A stretch of 64,000 nucleotides of DNA from Pseudoneurospora amorphoporcata (GCA_033297205.1 MU859237.1:1-64000); one strand, 5' to 3'. Shown: positions 43,224-56,360, counted from the first letter of the stretch. The notes: generated from the sequence alone by a model not told the origin. A program made the numbers and translations.

Positions 43224-45509
43224 TTGATTGCTGAGTTTTCGCGGATATCGAGACAGAGTGAAAGGTGTACGAGAAAAATGTGAGAGGAGTTAAGTGATCG
43301 TAACCTCGAAATCAAAGTGAGGGGTGATCTGTGATAAATTCCGAAAGGAAGGGGAAAACGTTAGATATATCTCCAGCCGAGAATAATAGCTGACAGCGAC
43401 AGCTGGTCCGGCAGCGGAGTTATCGTGAAAGTGATGCCGAAGTAAATGCGATGTGAGGTTGAGAGATGAGAAGGGGACAAGATATCTCGGGCGAACTCAC
43501 CAAAGTTGAGTGGTCCAGACCACCCCAATGTTTAAATGATCCCCAGAACCCGCGGGCTGTCTCAATAGTGCAATCTGATGCTTTGGTGACGGCGAGACAA
43601 ATATTCTGGTCGTTCTCTATGCGATGGCGATTCAACAGGAAGAAAAGTGCACAAGAACTGAGTATCGCCAAGACGTCGGAGCGAGGAGGGGACTTGATAC
43701 AAGGAAATTGCTCGCTAGAGAGGGGTGCGAGTGGCAGCTGCTCTCCCTGATATCTGGTATGATGTAGGAGAGCAATACAAGAAGTAGGGGTCACATAAAT
43801 AGGGAGACAGTTTGGTGGAAGGGTTTGACCGGCTTGGGAAAGATGTTGTTTTGGGAGAAAGTAATCCAGAAACAGTCTGAAGACAGGTGAGATGTTGTAG
43901 AGGCTTAGATGGGTGATCCATCACGCAAAAGATCCAAGACAAAAACGAGGGTCCATGAGGCAGGCACAAGACCTCAGACGTGGAATGATCAAAAAGAGAG
44001 GTACATTTCCCGTTGCCAGGGCAATCATAATCTGACCCGGTGGTTTCACGACTAGGCTGCTTTGCAAACAGACCACATCGGATGGAAGGCGCTCGTGCCG
44101 AAGAAGTGATGCGACCAATGGTGCAGTATAGGAGACTAAGCATCCCAATGAGTCTTCACACGATCATCAAACTATCGAAGATGTTTGCCCCCTTAAAGAA
44201 CACTGAAGATCGATGGGATGGGTCGTTGTTGGTTCATGTCCTGGTAGTGACGGTATCCATCGGGCTGTGACCAAAGAGCATGATGCCTCCGCGGCCGCAT
44301 CTCTAGAACGAGATTTTCCATGAGCCATCATGATAATACCTAGCTGAGCCAGAAGTCGTGATACCATGACCCAAAGGACATCTCTGGTGAAGTATGGGCT
44401 TCCATGTGTTGAGTGAGTTGGGTGAAAATCAGTTGGTGCCTTCGATCGGTCCTTTTCTTTCCGTCATGCTGTTGACCTATGACTTTGTGCGGGACTGAGG
44501 ATTCATTCGGCTCGCTTCTCAGGATCGTTCAGCATCATCGTAGAAATTGATCGAGGCGCATTTCTTTTTGGGACCGGCATCGACTGTTTCCACGGACTTG
44601 GTGTTGGGAAGACGGGCAAGAACCCGATGTCATGATGCTTCAAATACGGGTTAGGGTTATAGAAGATCCCAAGCACTGTTGTAATTATGTCTCGGAACAT
44701 CCCGGTGCCGGCACCACCGATGTCGTTCCCCACCCTCACGTTTAGAGGTAATTTTCGGTCGTTCGTCGCAATTATTCTTTTCCTCTCTGCATTGCACACG
44801 ATTCAACACGCAATTCTGCACTCTGGAGATATAAACAGCGACGTTTTATCGCGCTGCCAGAAACATGCAGCTCAGATCAGCCTTTGCAGAACCAAGGCAT
44901 CTATAGGGTAAGCTACCAATCTCTTTATTCACCATCACCACCCTCCCTTTCCATGATGTTTTGACAATTATCAAAACCTTGACTGCCTAGCATTCTGCTG
45001 CGGAGAAAAATGTTTATCTGAATTTTTGAATACTTCATACCTCGATCTATCAGAACTTGCGTTGCTGGACTTCTGCTAACATCGCATGGTATCAGTTTGC
45101 AAAACGTAGAACACGAAAAGATAGTAGTCATTGGGAATTGCCCATGACAGTTGCGAAAACACGCTTTCTGTTCGTTTTTTCTTCTCAAGTCATTAGTTAG
45201 CCGTCATTTAGTCATGAATAAACACAGAATTAGAAATGAACACTTGATGTCACAGCACCGTTCCTATGCCCGCATGAGACATGTTCATGCACGTTCATCC
45301 GGGAACCTCCCGTTTGCCACTTGGGGAGAGTTGTCCGCTACTTTAGGGTGCATCCCCCCGAGCATTTCGCTCTTCGCCTCCCACGCCCATTGTTCGTTCC
45401 TTCTCAAGAGATCCCCCGTGTTCTATGCGCACACAATCATTGTTCATGAATTCTCCTGCCCAGCAAACAGGTTTACCTTTCACAAAGCAGCCTTGCCCCG
45501 ATCACTGCA
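43224..45509. promoter_or_regulatory. Divergent 2.3-kb intergenic region between rid and the DNA glycosylase gene
   Basis: It holds two promoters and long leaders. A small plus-strand ORF (44687-44911, MSRNIPVPAPP..., 74 aa) has a hydrophobic stretch and ends beside a GTAAGC donor-like site, so it could be a first exon, but nothing supports it further. GGGTTAGGGTTAT at about 44649-44661 resembles one to two telomere units. Short inverted GCC/AGC-rich motifs are present but not convincing sites. Confidence 0.45.
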
Positions 45510-47238
45510 ATGGGTATCCAAACTCGTTTAGCCGCCAAGAGGCTCAAGGTAGACTCTGATGAATACATCGTTGTTGGGAGCCCCCTCGAGAATCCGGCGA
45601 TTCCTCCAAGTCCTGTGGTCGAAATAATTGTGGCTTCGATTGAGGTTGAATCTCGGGCGGGAAGGAAGCGGAAACGGGGATATGCCACGCCGGCGCAGCC
45701 TCTCAAAAGTTCGTTTGGCTCCCTCTTTGCTCTCGATCTCAACATGCTAACCAGTTGACAACTTAGGTGGTCGAGATGTCCTACCTCATGGCTTGTGCGC
45801 TTTGCCAACCCCTAAAACAACTCCAGAGACATCGAATTCGTTGAGCAGTACTTTCACTATGCCGACGTATCTAACGCGAAGTGTAACTAAACGCCAGAGT
45901 CAAACTCCGTTCGAGGTTACGAAGACTCGGACCGAGGAATTGAAGAAGCAGAAGACACCGATCAGTACGGGGCCCTTACAAGCGACCACGCCTGTTGATG
46001 CCGCGGTACACCATACACGGAGTGTGACCAAGCGCCAGACCACGATCCATGTCGGAAACGTCAAGCCTCGTACGGAAAACGCAAATACGACGGAGGCTGT
46101 AGAAGTCACAGCGGCCGTTGCTCCGGAGAACGCTGTTGAGGCGACTACCCCCAACAAGGACAGAGATGAGGAACGTACTGCACAGGATCGGCGTGTTACC
46201 AGGTCGTCTTCCAAGAAACCAGTTACAGAAACCGAAGCAACTCAAAAGAGCACCCCTACCAAAGAACAGAAAATCGTCAAAACAATCAAGACAACCAAAG
46301 TTACTGCGACAAAACCACCCACCGTTGACCGTGACAGTCCTGACTACCGAGTGCCTGTGAAAAGGGGTCCAGACAATCCCATGGGGCTCACGCCAGGGTT
46401 CTCGCCCTATCCGAACCGCGGGATTCCCACACCAGAAGCATGTGAGAAGGTGTACCGCATCCTGGCAGCCATGCATGGGAAGGTAGAGCAACCCAAGACA
46501 ACACCCAAGGCGTCTCTGGAGAAAGCCGGTTGTGGCGAGGTACCTTGCGTCCTGGACGCCCTCCTCCGGACGTTGATTAGCGGCAATACACTGATGGCCA
46601 TGGCGGACCAAGCCATCAGAAATCTAACTCAGGAATACGGTCTACGAGAACACGGCTCCGGTGCCGGAAGTATCAACTGGGAAAAGGTGGCCACCGAACC
46701 AGAGGAAAAGCTGGCTCAGGCTATCAAGGTTTCGGGGAACGGAAACCAGAAAGCCAAGAACATCAAGCTGATTCTCGACATTGTTGCGTTGGCGATGGCG
46801 CAGATGGCAAGAGAGAAGAGCGTTAATAATGGCGGCGAGCGAGAAGCCGCCTTCCCAGAATCGCTGAACCTAGACCACATGCACATCCTCACCAAAGACG
46901 AGGCCATGGCCAAGCTTGTGCGGTATCCCGGTATTGGCATCAAGTCTGCCGCTTGTGTTACCCTCTTTTGTCTCCGCAAGCCCTGCTTTGCGGTAGATAC
47001 GCATGTCCATCGGTTCTGTCGCTGGCTTGGCTGGGTGCCGGAGAAGGCAAATCCAGAGGACTGCTTCAGACACTGTGACGTGAAAGTGCCGGATCACCTC
47101 AAGTACGGACTACATCAGCTGTTTATACGCCATGGGCAGCAGTGCTTCAAATGCAGAAAGCAGACGAGGCCGGGAACGAAGGAGTGGAGGGAGGCATCGC
47201 AGTGTCCGTTGGAACATCTGCTGGACCGGGGGAAGTGA
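45510..47238 (+). CDS. HhH-GPD DNA glycosylase (endonuclease III fold, DEMETER-like core)
   Basis: Two exons, 45510-45708 and 45767-47238, 556 aa; intron 58 nt with donor GTTCGT and a GCTAAC branch site. These enzymes excise damaged or modified bases and start base-excision repair. The catalytic domain covers about 325-550. The helix-hairpin-helix reads LVRYPGIGIKSAACV with Lys near 459, and the Asp of FAVDTHVHRF is near 477, exactly 18 residues on, as in bifunctional glycosylase/lyases. The segment SAACVTLFCLRKPCFAVDTHV and the following RWLGWVP resemble the plant DME/ROS1 5-methylcytosine glycosylases more than bacterial Nth. A C-terminal Cys cluster (CFKC...CPLEHLL) is reduced compared with a full four-Cys FeS loop. 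The first 230 residues are basic and Thr-rich with repeated TRSVTKRQ-type units (at least two, plus a looser RRVTRSSSK), likely DNA-binding. Nearest neighbour is rid. Confidence 0.85.
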
Positions 47239-48511
47239 GGAGGCTATTGAGACGGGAACGAAGGACCAGAAAGAGTTGATGGAAGTGGTTAACTGCTCCT
47301 AAAGGAAAACGACGTGTATATTTACAAGCCCAGGTCTCGGACAACCAGTAGACTTTTGTCAAACGAGGAGAGCGTATGGTTCCCATGCCCGCCATAGCTT
47401 TGGAACCTCTTTACTCTTGAAAGGGATGAAAGTTTCCCAGGCCTTCAAGTCTCAGATACATACATTTCCATAGTTTCATCCTATGTCCATTTCCCCGATA
47501 ACACACAGTAGACATGGGACTAACAAGAGAACATATCTTGACAATACCAAGGTGTTTTCATTGCACCCAAATTGTCCTAGTATGTACTCGACCGGGGACG
47601 AGGCTTAGCAATCCGGTGATTCAAGAGACATGTGGCAGGTGTTATCCACCCTCTGCTATTCCTCATATTTATTCCAGACTGCGGGCAAGGTCTCTCCTCC
47701 GGAATATTCTTCCAGACAAGCTACAATTCACCAATCGTTCCCATGCTTCGCCTTCTGTTGTTTTGTTGTTTTGTTGTTTTAGGATGGGAGTTGACCACAG
47801 GGCCTCTCACCTGTGGCACACCCTCCGTTTTTGCCTGCCGCGGCCTCCCTGTAACTTTTAGCGGCCCCACACTTTGGGTCTGACGCGGTTCGTTCCTTCC
47901 ACCTGGATTGACGCGCAACGAGGTTTCGTTACAGCGTCCCTCCTTTCCTTCTCAGGCACTGGACACTGGCCCTGGCATGTCAGAGCTCTGACAGACAGTC
48001 GCAATCTCAACTCCAACCTACATCAGGAGAGCCTTCCTTCCCTTCACTGATTGCTTGGTGAAAGAAGAACGGAGCTAGCCTCCTTCACTGGCTTGAGATT
48101 CTCACAATTTTTTGGCCATAGAACCCTACGACCGCGGACTTCCCTTCTATCCTATTGTCATATATCCATCAACTCGCGGTCTGTGGGCGCAAAGGTACCC
48201 GCATCCATCACCATCGCGGCATTTGCTCTCCAACAAAGCATCACTGCTCGCTCGTCCTCTGTTGCCTGGAGCACCTTGCGTCAGCTATTCGTGTCATTCA
48301 CCCACTGCAGAAATTGTTGCTCGAGCATTTCTGTCTTCCACCTCGACAAAAGCTTCTCGCCGATGCGAAAGCTTCATTGCACCGTCCCGCTCGCTTTGCG
48401 CTGAAGACGGATGCTTCTTGCGGCTATTGAAGCGCCGACTTACTTCGCCCTCCCAGCTCCGTCCGCCTCGACCATTGCCAGAAACTGCTACGCCTCGTAT
48501 CGACCGTCAAG
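47239..48511. other. Intergenic region, leader of the SEN1 gene
   Basis: Two rightward genes in tandem. The last 450 bases are C/T-rich and probably the SEN1 promoter and 5' leader. A short direct repeat (TTTTGTTGTTTTGTTGTTTT) lies near 47757-47780. No gene supported. Confidence 0.5.
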
Positions 48512-51500
48512 ATGGCAGACAAAATGGAATACCCGGAGCTGGGCACCACGGACGTCCAGATGGCCATGATGGAGATGCATCAAGCCTTCGAGGAGTTCCC
48601 TCCAGAGGCACATCCGATCTGTCCATTGCTTAGCGACAACGACGACACAAATCACGCGTTCCCAGACCTCGCCGATGTGAACGGAACAACGGTGGCAGAA
48701 AAGCAAAAGAGAATTGCCGATGGGCTCGAAAGGTGTAGAATCACCTACGGCCTTTCGCTCCTCTTGGTAATGCCAGAGGCGGGAAAATGGATCAACGAAT
48801 GGAAAGAACGTGTCAACTTCTTCCTCACAAAATGCGACGGATGTGCCAGGACATGGCATAAAACACGGCAGCAGTTCCTCCGAGCCATTGAACAGTGCGT
48901 ATCTGTCAAACCCAACTTTGTCCGCCGTATGGCTACTGACCAAGCTAATCGATCCTACAGGTATATTTCTCACGACAACGCCGACCTGTTGCGGAATCTC
49001 CAGAGAAACCTCGAGTCCTTCGACGAGGAACGTATAACGCGCGGTCTCAAGAGAGCTAAATTCCTCCTCGAGAGATATGGTCCTATGCCAACGACGAAGC
49101 TCGTGAAAATCGAACTTGCGCCATGTCTCGCCTTGTTTGAATCGCTCTGTTGCATGGCCTACCTGAACAACAAAGTGAACCTCGATTTGTTCAACTACGT
49201 ATTCGAAAATGCCCAGCCTAAGAAGCCGCTTAAGATGGTGGGAGGCGCTATTCCGACCATGACGTATTTCCTTTTCGAAGAGTATCCGGTTCACAGGGCG
49301 TTTGCAGAGGCACAATGGCAACGGATGTCACAGGAAGGCCTCACCGACGAGGAGTGGGAATGGGCTGTCAGAAGCGGTCTCAAGTCCCATATCTTGGGCC
49401 ATAGGGGTATACCACCCCCGGCAAGGCTGTGTCGCTTTTGGAGCGGGTTCCTCCTCATTCTGCGATCCATGAGCGAAAAGAGTATCCTGGAGAACCTCCG
49501 TGGTATGGAAGTACAACCCAACATTTACTTTCTTGCCCTCGAAAACCTGGGCACCAACAACGTCCCTGCTTTGAGCATGATTCTGAAAGGGCTTCGTACG
49601 CTCATGGAGCGTTCGCAAAAGGCCTTTTGGGATGCTTATGACCAAGTCACTCCCAGCACGATTGTTGAGGAAATCTTCAAAAGCCCGGCTTTCAAGCCCT
49701 TCCTGAACCAGTCCCTTGAGCCGGACTTGATGGTTGAGGACCAGGATAATAACGGTCAACGAATGCCAGCGCTGGCGGAATGGGTCAGGGCCTTTATCCG
49801 TTCCCTTTCATTGGCGCGGCGGTCAGACGTCTGCGAATCTCTTCTTCGGCATCTTTTCGAAACTCTCCGGGTCGACCAAAATGCAGCCCAGGAAGCAAGG
49901 GCCACTTGTGTCCTTGCTGGTCTGGTGACCTTGAGAGAATGCTTGGACGGCTACCTCAAACTTCCGTCCTTTGATACAGGAACGTCTCTTATTATGGTCA
50001 ACCAGTTACTCAACCGAGTGATTCAGTACAAGGAAGTCATCATTGAGGCGACCAAGCTCAAGGCCACGGACAAGTACAACGTTGGCCTCTCACAGGCTGC
50101 TATAGCTATCGTACAGTCTGCTCTGGCATTGGACGCGAAGGCGACCTTTATGGAGTGGGACGCTTTTGTTAAGGAGAAGCCTGTTCAAGATGCCGTAAAC
50201 AGAGACTCCGGCACCTTGTGGGAGTCATTTTTGGATCTCGTCTGGGACGGACAAACAGATCTTGCCAAGGCCATGTTGAGAGCAACGATGTCTCTCAGGA
50301 GTATCGAACGGTTTATCCCTAAGCGGAAGGGCCAGCTCAAGAACGAGCACGCAAAGTTCAACAGACGCTTTCAACAGCAAACGGAGGCAATTGGCAAAAT
50401 GCTAGGCCGTCTGTCAGAATTTAACCCGGCTGATCTCGACAGTTTCTGCTCGGATCCGCAGAGTAACACCATCCAACCCATCGTGGCGACTCTGATACAC
50501 GGTGAGGAAGCCATTCGCGAAGCTGGCTTCGAGTTGATCAAAGCCATCACAGGTGAGACTACGCCATCTGAGGCCGTGAATAAGATGCTTGAGGAGTACT
50601 TCAGTCAATTCCTGGAGGCCTTCGCTGGCGCCGTAAACCATATCACCAACGCCAGAGACTCCAATAATCCGTGGAGTCACATGCAACACTTGTTGAAATG
50701 CTGTGAATTCGTGCTCAATGGCTTAAGTGATCCGTCCGTAGGCCAACTCAGACGCAAGACCCTGACCCCTGCGGAACATGCTGTCGTTAAGGGATGGTGG
50801 GAGTGCGAATGGAGAGCCGTCGGCCACTCGTTCGGATCCATGAGACTTTGGCACGAGAAGGTGGATAAGAAGGTCATGGAGGACTTTTGTCGTGATGTGA
50901 TGGAGCTTGCAGAGCACCTCCTTGCCCAAGATGGTCTCATGGCCTCGGCACTTAGCAGTCCACAAAGCATCTCAGCGACAAACGGGGACGACGGCTCAGA
51001 AGGCATGAAGCTGGTTCTGGAGCCACCGAGGATACACTCGTATCCCTTGGTGGACATGCTGCAACTCCGCGATAAATATCTTATTGCCGGTATCATCGAG
51101 ATCACAAAGAAGCTGATCAAGCGTTTACAAGACAACGGCATGTCGCTTCCGCCAAAAACAGTCGCCTATCTCAACAACATGCTGAAGAAGAGAAAGTACA
51201 ATGATGGACGGATGGATTACCCCACAAAGACGAATCTTACCAATGAGCAACGGATCGAGCTGCTCAAGGCGCTCGGAGACGATGCTGCCATCGAAGAGCA
51301 GTTTGTTGGTGGAAAGCCTGTCAATGTCAAGCAAGAGGTCAAGCCGGTTATGAAACAGGCCAAGCTCGATTTCTCAAAGGCCTCACTCAAAGACCACATG
51401 GCTTCGCTTACGCCCGCCTTTGAGAAGGCCACTGAGAGGCGGAAGAATGCTCTGTTGGAGACGATGAAGGCCGAAGCTCCAGTCAAGGCTCCTCCCAAAA

Positions 51501-54500
51501 TCGACTCCAAGGCTGCCGACAAGATTAAGGAGGCCAGACGGCTGGAGAGAGAAGCAAAGGCCAGGCGAGATGCTGAGGCCATTGCGAGGGCAAAGGCTCT
51601 GCGTGCGCCACCGAAGCTGGTCCAAGGAGAAGGCTCAGGTCTCGCTGGCGTTGCTGGAGTTCGTGGCAAAGACCATGCCCCAGTGCTCAAGGACGAGATC
51701 ATGGTTGGATCGTCTTCAGAAGACGAAGATGAGTCTGACGATGACGAGCTGATCAACCTGCATGCCGCTGGCAAGAAGAATATGACTGAGGCCGAGCGTC
51801 GCGCCCATCGGTTGTTGGCCGAGAAGATGCGCGGACCGGTCAAGAAGGTCAAGATCGAGCGGTCCGCCAAGGATATGCGTGCACGTCTTATTCCTCCTAT
51901 GGATGTGTTGCACCAGGCTATCTTGGAGTGGGACATCTTCCACGAGGGCAACGACCCACCGAACGGATACCGTTGTGATCATGTCTCGGATACCTACCAG
52001 GACCCTGTCAGCTATAAGCAAACCTTCTTCCCGCTGCTCATCAACGAAGCCTGGCGCGCATTTGTCACGGCCAAGGATGAAACCACTTCCAAGCCTTTCG
52101 GCATCAAGGTTCTCAACCGTATGACAGTTGACAAGTTCATGGAAGTCACTGCGTCAGTTCCAGCTGCGATCAGCAAGGACCGTCAACTGTCTGAAGGAGA
52201 CATTGTCATTATCTCCAAGGCTCAGAACCCGCTTCAAGAGCCAGAAGAGCTGCACTGTCTTTCGCGTATCTGGAAGACAACCTACAAAAAAGACAACGTG
52301 GAGGTTGTTTACCGCCTGAACGCCAAGGGTAACCAGATCTTGCCTGCGCTACTACCTGGCTCGGAGTTCAACGTCGTCAAGATCACCAACATGACGACCA
52401 TTGAACGCGAGTACGCCGCCCTGGAAAGTTTACAGTACTACGATCTCATGGACGAGGTTTTGAGAGCCGAACCGTCTCCCATGTTGTCTTTTGGCGAGGA
52501 GAACATCAAGAACACCATGACAAACTGGGAACTTAACCGAGGTCAGGCGAAGGCGATCCTCAACGCCAAGGAGAACGATGGATTCACGCTTATCCAGGGT
52601 CCTCCGGGTACCGGTAAGACAAAGACCATTGTAGCAATGGTTGGCTGTCTGCTGACCGGCGTGCTCAAAAATCCAACCGCTGGTGTGGTCATTGGGCGTC
52701 CAGGACTTGGCGCTGCAAAGAGCAATGCTCCATCAAAGAAGCTGCTTGTTTGCGCGCCCAGTAACGCAGCTGTAGACGAACTGGTGTTGCGTCTGAAGAA
52801 TGGTGTCAAGACACAGAACGGAACAATTCACAAGATTGAGGTGGTCCGTCTCGGTCGCAGTGATGCCATCAACGCCGGAGTCAAGGATGTCACACTAGAT
52901 GAGCTGGTCAAGGCGAAAATGGATGCTCAGTTGAACAAGGATGAAGGCCCGACTGACCGGGAGAAGATGCACCAGGAAGCCGGCGAGATCAAGCAGAAGA
53001 TTGCTGAACTCAGACCCCAACTGGAGGCTGCGCGCACGATAGATGACCGGCAGCTTATCAACAAGTATCAGCGAGAGTTCGACGAGCTCAAGCGGCGCCA
53101 AGCGCACATCGGAGCGCGTATTGATGCTGATAAAGCTAGTGGAAACACATTCGCTAGAGAGACAGAGATCAAGCGCCGGCAGGTCCAGCAGGAGATTCTC
53201 GACAAGGCCCAGGTGCTGTGTGCCACTCTCAGCGGTAGCGGTCACGAGATGTTCAAGAACTTGAACGTGGAGTTTGAGACGGTCATCATCGACGAGGCGG
53301 CGCAGTGCGTGGAGCTTAGTGCGCTCATTCCCCTGAAGTACGGATGCTCAAAGTGCATTCTTGTCGGCGATCCCAAGCAGTTGCCGCCCACCGTTCTCTC
53401 GCAGTCTGCCGCGCGGTACGGCTACGACCAGAGTTTGTTCGTCCGCATGCAGAAGAACCACGAGAAGGACGTGCATCTCCTCGATACCCAGTATCGTATG
53501 CATCCTGAAATTAGCTCCTTCCCCAGAGAAGCCTTCTACGAAGGACTTCTGCAAGACGGCGATGGCATGGCCAAGTCGCGTCTCCAGCCCTGGCACCGTA
53601 GTACTCTGCTTGGGCCGTACCGCTTCTTCGACGTCCGCGGTTCACAGGAGCGGGGGCCAAAGAACCAGTCCCTGGTCAACGAGGAGGAACTCAAAGTCGC
53701 CATGCAACTTTATCGTCGGTTCAAGGCCGATTACGGCGATGTCGACCTCAAGGGCAAGATTGGTATCATCACTCCTTACAAGGCCCAGCTGCACCGATTG
53801 CGGTCTCAGTTTGCTCAGCGCTTCGGTGATGCCATTACGGACGAAATCGAGTTCAACACCACCGATGCCTTCCAGGGCCGCGAGTGCGAGATCATCATCT
53901 TCTCTTGTGTCCGTGCTAGCCCTACGGGCGGTATCGGTTTCATGACAGATATCCGTCGTATGAACGTCGGTCTGACGCGTGCGCGGTCTTCGCTCTGGAT
54001 CCTAGGTGACTCCCGTGCCCTCATGCAGGGCGAGTTTTGGGCGAAGCTCATTGAGGACTCAAAGAAGCGCGATCGGTATACCACGGGCAACATCATGGGC
54101 ATGCTGAGCCAGACGGGGCCCCAGCTGTCTGAGGCGGCTTTCCGGGCTTTGGCGATTACTAGCTCTGATGACAGCAGAGATGGTACGCCGAGCTGTGTCA
54201 AGCGGGAGGTGGTCGAGGTGAAGGACGAGGATGGCGATGTGAAGATGAATGATAGATCGTCGTTTAGGGGGTCTTCTCCCCCGGCTCCTTCTGTCGGTGG
54301 CAGCAGTGCGATGGGCTCGTCTAGACCTCCATCCAGACCTCCTTCGGGAGCGAATACTCCGGCTCATGCCGGGAACGGATTCGGAAGTTCGCCTGCCCCG
54401 CAGCAGCAGCAGCAGCCACCGCAGCAGCCGCCGCCGCCGCACAGGGAAGGCCTGCCAGTCATTCAGGAGACGACTTTCACGCCGAGGGTGAACAAGAGGC

Positions 54501-55080
54501 CGCATGAGGGAGAAGGGGGTGATCAGCCTGGCAAGAAGGTACGTAACGTTCAATATACAGACAAGCAGCAATTATTACCAGTCCAGATTTACTGACTTTT
54601 TTTTACTCATCACAGCAACACATCGACCCCATCGTTAGTCGAGCCCCCAAGGGACCAAGAGGCTACAACCCGGGCAATACCAACAACCACAACCTCCCGC
54701 AGCGACCACCGCCGCCGGCGCCGAGTGATCCTTCAGCAATGGAAGTCCTAGGATTAGCGCCTCCTACCAGGGCACCAACTGCTCAACAGCAGTTCAACTA
54801 TCAACCCCAGCAGCAGCCACAGTATCCACCCCGTGGCCCTCTACAGGGACCTCGGCCTCCGTACCACGGCCATCAACAGCATCAACAACAACAACCACCT
54901 GTTGGTCCTTCGAGACCTGGTGGTTCTCCAACTGGTCCTAGCAGACCGGGTGGTGGTGGTGGTGGTGGTGGCTATGGTCAGCAGCGGCAGCAACAGCAGC
55001 AGCAGCAGCAGAGACCGCCGCCGGTGGTGGTGAAGAAGAAGGCCGCTGTTGATCCGTTTATTAAGCGAAAGAAGAGGTGA
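48512..55080 (+). CDS. sen1: SEN1-like superfamily 1 RNA/DNA helicase (senataxin family)
   Basis: Exons 48512-48894, 48961-54538 and 54616-55080 give 2141 aa. Sen1 unwinds RNA:DNA hybrids, ends non-coding transcription with Nrd1/Nab3-type partners and protects against R-loops in the nucleus. The large N-terminal half (about 70-780) is helical and resembles the SEN1_N domain. The helicase core spans about 1310-1760: IQGPPGTGKTKTI (Walker A, near 1340), DEAAQCVELS (Walker B), GDPKQLPP, TQYRMHPE, ITPYKAQ, NTTDAFQGRECEIII and VGLTRARSSLWI. Before it lie charged coiled coils and an acidic SSSEDEDESDDDE stretch. The C-terminus is Pro/Gln/Ser/Gly-rich and ends VDPFIKRKKR, a basic nuclear-localisation-like tail. 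The first intron (66 nt) is in frame and stop-free, so unspliced RNA would still be translated. Without splicing intron 2 the frame ends at 54595. Confidence 0.92.
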
Positions 55081-56289
55081 TTTGGTCACTTCATCGGGAG
55101 GTGGTGGTCAGTTCTGACCGGAGGTCGGAGCAGACACACTAAAAATTGGTTGTTGCTTCTGTCATCACACCTTATTTGATGTGAAGGTTGCTTACCTACC
55201 ACGTTTTCAGCCCTCGGATTATCTGGTTGCTTCTTCGCATTTCACATCTTGCCCCCCCCCCGCGGGCAGGTTTTGCTTTGTTTTATCCCCTCTTACGTGG
55301 ACATACTTTGTCATACGTTGCCGAGGTTGCCTATATAGATTAGCACTTGGGCATTATTCGCTTGCTACTAAGGTACATACTAAGGTACATATGATCTGGC
55401 TGGGTGGCTTATCGGTGTTCCAAAAGAAGGGTTCAAGGGCGCCACTGGGCGCGGGACTCTAAAGAATTGTTAGAGTAGAAAAGATTGTAGAGTAGAGCCC
55501 ACGATTGCTTGTGCTTGTCCATGCTGTGTTTTCGATTGGGCTCCATGGGCCCGCGCCCTTAACCCCGCGGTCCTGCCCGTCCTATCCGCCCTGGCTCTGA
55601 TATTCCTGCCTGGATTTTCTTCAGTATCGGTTAAAAAAAAAAAAAAAAAGAGGCAGAAGCGAGAGACTGCCTAAAAGCAGTAATTTCGAAAATCGAAGAC
55701 ACGACACATGATGGAAGGCAGTGAATGGTTCCCGTCGAGAAAGGGTTCTACCACACGGTTCGACGATCATGGACAACAGGCTCCTCGAAGAAAAGCCCAA
55801 TTTTCCGTCTCTTCAGCTGGAGCTCGCACTTTGTTCCCATCCCGCGGACACATTCCGAGTCAGAATTTACTTCACCAAAAACCAGCTCAGCGGAAAAAGT
55901 CCATCAATCGTACGTTGACCGATATACGACGGAACGAATCCAGTACCTTTGCCATTGAGCCTACGCCATCTCAACCTAATTCGTAATTCTATGGCTCTAC
56001 CACCACTGTGCTGCTTCCCATCCACATCCATCTGATTCCTATCGTTATACTCTTGGGATATTTTCTTGTATTTTCCACATGTGAAACGAAACTTCAACAT
56101 GCACACAACCACATGAGCCGACCCAAGTACACCCTGCTTGCTGTTGTGCTCTGTGCCCTGTAAACACTCACTTGGTCCTCTCCTCTCGTTCAACTCGCCG
56201 GGTGTTATTGCATGCGTTGAACCGTGAGGTTCTATTTGCCTGCTTTATAAGTACATCCAATGCTTAAATTGTGGCATCAACACCACAAG
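55081..56289. other. Intergenic region between SEN1 and tRNA-Gly
   Basis: No protein gene seen; the longest open frames (about 90 codons) overlap and lack motifs. A poly(A) run of 17 lies at 55633-55649, and a duplicated ACTAAGGTACATA unit at about 55366-55390. The 250 bp before the tRNA should hold its upstream flanking region; the promoter itself is internal (A and B boxes). Confidence 0.5.
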
Positions 56290-56360
56290 GCGCCAGTGGT
56301 TTAGTGGTAAAATCCATCGTTGCCATCGATGGGCCCCGCGTTCGATTCGCGGCTGGCGCA
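56290..56360 (+). tRNA. tRNA-Gly (anticodon GCC)
   Basis: A 71-nt intronless tRNA. The acceptor stem GCGCCAG pairs perfectly with CTGGCGC, with A as discriminator. The anticodon stem CATCG/CGATG encloses the loop TTGCCAT with anticodon GCC (56322-56324). The T arm CCGCG-TTCGATT-CGCGG is complete and contains the B box; the D arm with GGTTTAGTGG holds the A box. T runs follow at 56371-56375 and 56379-56385. It reads GGC and GGU codons. Confidence 0.97.

Noticed and set aside
44687..44911. 74-aa ORF with hydrophobic segment upstream of the glycosylase
   Set aside because: Could be a first exon (GTAAGC follows) but no second exon can be joined in phase with confidence.
48895..48960. Reading the first SEN1 exon straight through as coding
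   Set aside because: GTGCGT donor, CTAAT-type branch and CAG acceptor in a 66-nt stop-free block make an intron more likely, though it cannot be excluded.
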